Origin: Mesocentrotus franciscanus
Lineage: Eukaryota; Echinodermata; Echinoidea; Camarodonta; Strongylocentrotidae
Assembly (NCBI GenBank): GCA_037976565.1
Contig: CP137680.1
Coordinates: 12,635,804 to 12,699,803, forward strand
Length of the DNA stretch: 64,000 nt
Direction of reading: 5' to 3'
Below the pieces are notes generated by a model that did no database searches, was not told the origin of the DNA, and saw only the letters and a program-made list of their open reading frames with translations. The translations under genes and the position numbers were made by a program. Numbering within the stretch: the first letter of the stretch is position 1; the number at the start of each line of letters is the position of its first letter. Positions 25,168-34,100 of this stretch are shown in pieces.

Positions 25168-28100
25168 GAAGAAAGAACGAAAGAGGGAGAGAGATGAAGA
25201 AAGAAAGAAAGAGCGAAGAGATAGAGAGAGGGGGAGAGAGAAAAGGAAAGAGAGTTGAAGAGAGAGAGAGCGAGAGAGAGAGAGACCATGAGTTGAGAAA
25301 TTCATTTTAATAAAAGGGAAATACATGTACATACAGCAAACGGGTGTCTGTTACAAATATTAGGAAGGAACACAGATCTGTTTACGATTGAACTTCCCAT
25401 ACACTGTGATGATGTTTGAATAAGTGGGGTCAATTACAATTTTAATTGCTAGAAGGACATCTCCATTGCCGCTTTGGAAATGAATTGTTGTTCCAACTTC
25501 TGCTCAGTCCGGCAAATCATTCATGTGACTTTCACGTAGTTAATGGTTTGTTACCCCCCATGCACCACCACCACCACCACGAACACATGCACCCACCCAA
25601 ACCACATGAACAAAACATTTTCCCTATCACTAATATTATTTTATCATTATAATATGAATCATTCAATTATATTATAAATCATTATGAATTCCATTGATCA
25701 TGTTGTCGATGAGGGAAATGTTGTAGATCGCAAGAATTTATTCTAAACTATGGTATTCTTCCAGGGAGGCATGATACTGTTGAGTGTAGGTTTGAAAAGT
25801 CCATACCGATTTCGAATGAGAATTTATATGTCTTGTCGTAATTTCTGATTTTTAAAGCTGTGTTTTCTAGATATATTTCTCGTATATTAATGGATAAAAA
25901 AAGAGCTCTATATAGAATAAGCCCACTCGTAATTTGTCGACTAGGGGTCCCAAAGCTAGCTCGGGAACTAATTTCTTTGGGAGCTCGGGAGGCACAACGG
26001 GATAGATCGGTGTTCCTCGTAGCAGCTCGTACCGATGCACGAGTATAAAAGAGTCGCATTCATAATACTCGTAGTATGTAGGCAAGTAAATGCGAGTTGT
26101 GCCGAGTTGTTTCCTAGTTATTTGATAGTTACGTTGAGCGAGCTTGAGGTCTTTCAATTCGATCTGCTCGTGTTAAACACATCAAGTTGTACAATGTTGT
26201 AAGATGGGTTTTAGGTAAGCCAAGCGGCCGCTATTATACGATCTCGAACACGACTCTGGAGCTCTTGCATTATCGTGTTTTAGCATTATAAAAAATAAAA
26301 AAATAAAAAATGATTGGCCGGCGCCTGCATGGATTTTGTTTTCTTTTGCTATTATTCTTTTGTTTTGTTCTTGATGTCAACCTGTCGAGAATGTTTTCAC
26401 ACATCCCATTTCAGCGTGATATTCACGTGATTCGAAATGATACAGGACGTCGTAATAATATTGAGACCGTGAACATGACGTTTTAATTGCTTTCAAATCT
26501 CTTCTGCTCGACAGGAATACCGGATGCAGGTCGCGCGGAAACTGACGGCCGTCGAATCGAGTCGGGACTTCCTCCGTATCTTCGTTCCCAACAACGAGAT
26601 CGAGCCGAGGTTCACATCCATGGTCAACGAGACGGTGCAGAAGAAGAAGGGAAGGTTCTTCAACCACGGCATCACCCTCGATTTCGATGAGGAGCTCAGT
26701 GATCGAGGTAATTTGGGGGGTTTAATTCCGGCCGGTAGTTTATAGTTTACAAATGAGTCGGTCTGGTTGGAACTATTGTCCCTAAAGGCCCTATCTCACT
26801 GAGCGGCGAATGCTTGCGAACGTAGCGAATATGGGGTTTCGCCAGGGTTCATAAAAGGTTGCAAAAGGTTCGTTAAAGGTTGCAAGAAAGTTCGCAAACA
26901 GTTTTCATTGTCGTAAACAGTATTTCTTGTCGCAAAGAAATTTTGAACATGTTCAAGATTTCTTTGCGAATTTATTTTTCCGCAAACAGTTGCAAGCGTT
27001 TGCAAAACAGTCGTGAGCCTTTGCAAACGGTTTTAAGACGTTGTCGCTGAAGTTCTTTTTAATTCGCCACTGCTAGCGACCACGTTACTAAATGGTTCCT
27101 ACATAAAATCGGCTCAAGGTCCCAAACATTTACAAATAGTGGCAAAGGATTGGCAAATAGTTGCTAATCTGCACAAAAACAGTCGCTAATAGTCGCCAAC
27201 TGCCTTCGCAAACACTTTCGCAAGCATTCGCTCAAATGTTGCTAATTGTCGCTTAACATCGCTAAAAGTCGCTAAATGTCGCAGAGGCAAACCCTGATTT
27301 TCGCCAACATTCGTCAGAAAAGTTGGCGAATCCAAATTCGCAACGTTCGTAAGCATTCGCCGCTCAGTGAGAACGATTATTTTCATGAGAGGCGCTGTCA
27401 CGATGGGCGCAGCCCCAAAGTAAAATGGTTGTCTTCCCGTCACCGAGGATCGTGACGTCAGAAGTTTAATACCCCTTGTGACAATTTTCTCATTTGCATG
27501 AGACCCGTTTGAATTGCATTTAATGACATGATGCACAATAATTTGACCAATCAATTTATTGCGCAGATTCTTTTTTATGTCGGATATAAATTGATATGTT
27601 TGGGCATGGGGAGAGATGGAGAGAGACTAAATTAAGATATTTATTTTTGTTCTGATTCTTCGATCTACCTTCCTCGGACTCCTCCCAAATTCATATTTTT
27701 AATGGTTTGTATGTAAATGATTTAGGAATTTTTAACAGGATTCGACAAAAGAAACTATACTGAGTTCAATAATGAGTCTAAAATATTGATTGATGTCGAT
27801 TTTTTTTTTTAAAGATTTTTTTTGACATCACGATTTTTAATTAAAACAAGGTTGCTGTCCCTGATTGTATTTTTTAAAATTTAATTCTCCTGAAGTTATC
27901 TCCTATTCATGAAACATAAGATCCTGTATTATAATTGTTTGTATTAGCCATGGAAGCTTGGATTAAACACGGTGCTTCGGTGGGATGCTCCGAGCCTCAG
28001 CCCCAGATGTTGGACATGTTCGAAGAACTCGGTATATCCCGTGGCATAGGGACGTACATCTACCCGAGTTGTACGTGGGTGAGGCGGTGTGGCGGTAGTG

Positions 28101-31100
28101 GGTGCTGCACCAGCGACCTGCAGGAGTGCGCCAGCGTTCCGGGGACTAGAACCAACGTCACAAAGCCGGTAAGGATTGGACGCCACTTGGGCTCCTTAGC
28201 TTTTAAGCGTGTTGCACACGAGACGTCATTTTGCTGACGTAGGACTGCGTCCAGGACTGACGTGGTCTCTGACGCATCATGGGAAGTATTATTGTATAGT
28301 TAAATAAACAAAGATGAATAACATTGAAATAAAGTAAAATAGAATAAACAGTGCAAGTATTGTGTTGAAATATTAGCGCACGTACTCATTTCATTAATAT
28401 GATTTAATAACTAGCCTAAATGACGCCTCGTGCATGTGCAAAGAGCAATACACAATGTTAGAAGACGATGAAAGCACTTTCTTACATTCTACGTCCAGCT
28501 GGTTGCTGTGGGCTCTCATTGCGATATTAGGGAAAGAATTTTGTATAATTTGTTACTCTTTGTCGTGTCGTAGTCGAGTGGTTTAAGCGCTTGACTTGAA
28601 ATACAAAGGTCGTGGGTTCAATCCCCGACACGGCACTAATGTCATTTGGCAAGGTATTAATCTACATTTGCCATTCTATACCCAGGAGAGAAATGGGGAC
28701 CTGGTAGGATGACAAAAGCCTTTGTGTTAGTAATTGCCATATGCCCTCACGGTGACCATATGGTAGGAATACTCCCCAGGGAGTGGTGATGATGCATACT
28801 GTGCGTGAATGAATCCGATGACCGGGGTAATAAAATCTGAAAAGCACTTAGAAACGGTATTTCGTATTGAGCGCTATATAAATCCAGATTATTATTGATG
28901 TGACGGACTTGAGTTTTTAATGAATTTAAATTTATATAAAATTAAAAGACAGATATAACCGAGGGAGGAGAAGCTACACCGACAAGGGGACAAAGTGCCA
29001 TCATACGGCAAAAGGAAAGAAAAATGATAAATGGAAAGAAAAGGGCCGATGAGGGGATAGGAAACGCAAAAAATAGGGAGACGATACGTCCCTTTCTATA
29101 CCCCCATAGTACTCCTCATAATCAATGGCTTTGTCCTTTTGCATTGTGAATTTTAAATTGTAATTGGGCGGAGGTTGCACAGCCAAAATGTGCGCCATTA
29201 CAGGGCAATCCAAGTTATCCAACCCTTCTAATAAGTTCATTTGAATGAAAGCAGAAAAATCAGAGAAACCGAATGGCGAAAGTTTGAAATACATCGGACC
29301 AATATGAAGAAAGTTATAAGTGTTAGTTATGCGAATCTCAAATTGGCAATTTTGTCAGTGGATTGTGACGTAGTGACGGATTACTCTCCCGTTTGTCGTG
29401 TAGAAAAATATCACTTATTTCTGTTTTTCTCCCAAGTGCCTTCACCTTCGGGGCACTACTCAAAATATATCATGGAAAGTACATTGTTACAGGTCCTCTA
29501 AAAAGAAAAGACCATCCCGAGTCATACATTTATGAGAAGTTGAAATTTGTTTTGTGTATTAGAGCAAATGGGAAAGTTGATCGCCACTACATCACATAGA
29601 CATTATCAAGTCAGCCAATTTGAAGGGCCCATACCTATAGTGATTGCAACTTTCAAAAATTCGTAACTTTCTTTAAAAAAAAAAAAAATCCGATTTCATT
29701 CAAACTTTCATCAGTATGCTTTTTTGATTTTTCTGCTTTATTCCAGACAAGTTTGTTATCAAGGTAGGATTTCCCTTTAAGCATGTTAAAAGGGTGTACA
29801 TTTACAAACAAATTTCCACATGCGACGGACAAACATATACCATAGTGATGTATAAAAGCAAGTTTGAGGAGATGGCTTTACCCACCCCCCTTCCCTTCCC
29901 TTCTCTCAACGTTCCAAATGACTCATTAACACATTATTATGTAACATATTATTTTCCCTGATTACGTGTATACTGTTCGTTTGCATCATTCAAATGGTTT
30001 TATTGTATCATAATTTTTCCCGTTGAACTTATTGATATTTTACTCCTTCCATTAACAAAAAAACAATTCCATCAATTTTTAGTCAAGTGGATCTGGTGGT
30101 ATGAACACAGATGGCGCTCTAACGATTTCTACACCGCTACAAGAGGACAGATGGCTATGGTTTATCTTTTATAGATCTGGAAATATGTCCCTTTTAAACC
30201 AACAAGACATCTTGTGTCGTGGTATAGTTGATACATAATTATACAGGACTGTTGATTACATGGTTCGCGTTTCGAGTCCCACCGCGGAACTAATGTCCTT
30301 TGGCAAGACAATAATCTACATTTGCCACTCTCCACCCAGGTGTCAAATTGGTGGCCCATAATGATGATGGAAAATGTTCACAACTTTCAACTTAACTTTA
30401 TGAAATATGTTTTCTTCCTTTCTTTATACAGTTTGTTATGATTACAGAGACGGGCATAGATGAATCACTACATGTGACTATGAAAGACCAATTTCTAAAC
30501 TATACCTTTTATGAAGACACTGCCTGTACCTGCCTAAACCGTCCCGAAGGTGAACTGCCATGCTCGCACACGACTTGTCCATCGGTAGGTCTATATTTGC
30601 GCATGGACGGAGATCGTCATAACATCAATTTGATAAAATCATCGATATTTTGATATTGACATTTATTAAAGTAGTGAGGTAATAATAATGAAATGGGGGG
30701 TTGTGTGAATGGAGGGTAGACGGATATATGAATAAAGACAGACGGCATACGATAGGTGAACAAAATAAAATATGAGGTCGACCTAGTGGAGCATGAACAA
30801 TGACATTAAAGATATTCCCTCGTGGAAGTAGTAACATGAGGAGGTTAGGTAATAAGCTTTGATAAATTTTCTATGACAATCAGTTTTTCCGGGATGGGGA
30901 AGGGGTGGGGTTCATGTTTATGCAAAGTGTACTGTCAATCGAGAAAAACCGTGTGTGTGAATGATAATACTCGGACAAATTTTGAGTTAACAGAGAAGAT
31001 CTAAAATAAAGTAGCGACAAACCTATTTTCAATTTAATCATTTATTTCAATGATAACGATTTTACTTTTCTTGTCTGTTATTTCGTTATTTGATTTTCCC

Positions 31101-34100
31101 CTTGTGATGCTGATTCGTTGGTTATATTTCTCCAAGTTATTTTGTGTGTGTACACATTCTACCTTTACCTTAAAAAAAGAATTGAATTCAACGCATACCA
31201 TGCCCCATCTCTCTCATTTCTCTCTCTTTCTTTTTCACTCTATCTCTAGGCGTCTGTCAATCTCTATCTCTCTATCTCTGTCTCTGCCCCCCACTCTCTC
31301 TCGTCTTATCTCTCATTCTCTCCTTTATCTTTATATAACTCTTTCTATCCTCTTCTTTTTATATCTTATTCTCATCTTGCCTTGCACTTATTGGTGTGAC
31401 TCTTTTCCTATTCTTTTTGTTCTTCTTTCTATTCCCTCCTCCTTTCTTTTCTTCTTTTCATACCTCTTTACTCATCTACACACCTTTGGACTTCTTCCAC
31501 TCTCTCGTTCTGTCTTCATGTGTCTATAACTCATCATCTTTGTGTAGAATTGAATATCATGTCTCTTACCCATGCACTTAGAAAGTATTATTATATTCCA
31601 CAATAATTGTTAAAGCAATATTGTATCCGCTTTTGATTATTTCTATTTGATTTATATATATATATAATTTAAAGAAACATACCAGTTAAAAACACATTTT
31701 TAAATGGACGATAAATAATTAATTTCAGTTCTAATTCATGTTTGTTTCTCTCTAGAATCAAGGATTCAGTGTGGCCGCATGCGGTTGTAAGTGTCTCAAG
31801 GATTGTCCAAGGCCTTATATGCAGGACCCAGACACTTGCCAGTGCGACTGCAGTCCCGGGGACAAACCTTGTCTTAAAGTCATGCGAGGAAAAAGACAGT
31901 TACCTGCAGAAGAGTGTTTGTAAGTATACCCTAATAACTCAAATGTTAAACCACCATATAAAAGAGCCGAGGAGTGACCACTTGTTTTTTGAATGGTAGA
32001 TTAACACTTCGAACATGCTGGATCCAATATAAAGGTTGAATCTAGCACTTAAAAGTGTTATGCTGGCATTCTGAAAAAGCGGTCACTTCTCGGCCCTTTT
32101 AAATGGGGATTTAACATTTTAGCTTTTAAAGTGTAGTAGGCCAAAGTGATGTACGAGTGAAGATAGTTGGAGAATCATCAACTTCAAAAAATAACCTTCA
32201 AAACTATTTCTTGAATTTAATATGTCCAATCTTCAAACGATGCACTTATAATTATGTCCGATTAATTTTAGGAAGCGTTGTACCTATTTTATACCAAATA
32301 CTGGTAAGCCCATTTTGCAATACCATTTTCCTTTTTATTCTAAGTACTTGACAGATTCGAGTTTGATAAATTGTCCAAAGTTGTTCGGACACATAATTAT
32401 TCTCACGTTCGACATCCTACATACCCGGGTAACATACAGAAAAATACAAAAATAAAGGCAGGACGGATTCGGACTTATTCACTCAAACTTGTGTTTAAAT
32501 TTTTGTTATAACTGTTATTGCTTCTTCATTTCAACAAGGAAATAACAAAAATACATTCATAGGCGTTTTAAAAATTAATAACTTCCATATTATAATAGTA
32601 CACAAGTCAGAATCATAAATGTGAACAAAATTGTAAAAGGCAAAAGAAAATAAGTACGGCCTTTTAAACTACACTATGGGTTTCCACTTTTTAAGATGAA
32701 CATGAAACTTATGGTATTGATAGAAACAGTTGTGAACGATTTATGCAAGGCCATTTTTTTTTTTTGGGGGGGGGGGAAAGAAGTAGAATACTAACAACAT
32801 CTTTTGGCTGGGAATCTACCTTGTTCGGTATTGTCATGATTTGTCAATGTTTATTGTATGTATACATGTGTATATTTATAGGCCTATTCAAACTGTTGAT
32901 CTGGAAAGGAAGATTTGGATTTCTTCTACAGAGCACACAAGAGAATGGCGTTTATGGGGACTCGATCCCATGCATAGTTATGTTTGACCAAACAGATTGA
33001 CGTCCATACACGAACCCTACCTCATTTTAGCATGCACCTCCCTCGCTTTCAGCACCCAGGAATCTAAAAGCGCTCCACATCGCCTGGTATAAATTGAAAA
33101 TGATTTTCAAAGGTTCATCTGACTGAAGTTATTGTGTTCGTGTAACATTTCATAATCTACATGTAAATGTACTTATTTACTACATTGGATCAATGCTGTA
33201 TCTTTTATTCAATAGGCGTGTAGGGCATGGATTCGAGAAGCCCAAATGCAGAAGACACTGGAGTTTCTCAACCATTCACTGCAGATGTGAAGAAAGGGCG
33301 CCACCTACCGTCTGGGCACGGATGTACAAGATCAATAATGAAGTACCTGTCGAGACTTTAGCCGAAACCGTACCCGATGACGAACTCATCAACGAATACG
33401 CTTCGGGAATTACTCCGCCACTCACAACAGCCGAAGCGACAACTATTATAACGCCTCTAATTCCAGAAGAAGAAGAAGAAGAACAAGAAGAAGGTACCTT
33501 TGCGTGTTATGGTTTTGGGAATACGCTTGATATAGACATCAAAATGATGGATTATGAGTACTAAAATAATCATGACAAATGTAAAATTGTAGGTTTTGTT
33601 GTTGTTGGTTGTTTTTTTGCAGTTACAGTGATCTGTTGCATGGGTGAATATTTTCATCAAGTTTGTTTTGATTAAAATAGCTATTTGAAAAATTCTAATT
33701 TGTTAACACCGGCTTTTATGAGCATAATTTGTTTTCTTCTACATTATCTTACTGAATAGTGGCTCTGTATGTTCTGTTTTTTTCCAGACACTGCTCGGGG
33801 AGATTCATCGTCGTCTTCGTCCGTTGATGAAACTTTGCCACAGGATCCCGATCCATTTGATCCCTTGGTCCTGCTACCCGTGGCTCCGGAACAAAGATAC
33901 ACCGGTGGCAGCGAATACCAACAAGTTCATGAAACAATTAGGACAAAAGGCACAAGTTCATACAATCACACAAGTGCCACTCAAGGAACAGTTTCTGAGG
34001 ATTCATCTAGCCGAGAAAGCCGTCTCGGACAGGGAGTTGAGGAAACGTCTTCGACAAACTATGATACGACGGAAACGACGACGACGACGCCGCGCCAGGA

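Noticed and set aside
25446..25652. Frame with a His6 run
   Set aside because: The His run comes from a CAC repeat; no other coding features.
28564..28640. Possible tRNA gene
   Set aside because: A and B boxes are present but no proper anticodon arm or acceptor stem could be formed, and the same sequence recurs as a SINE head in two other places.
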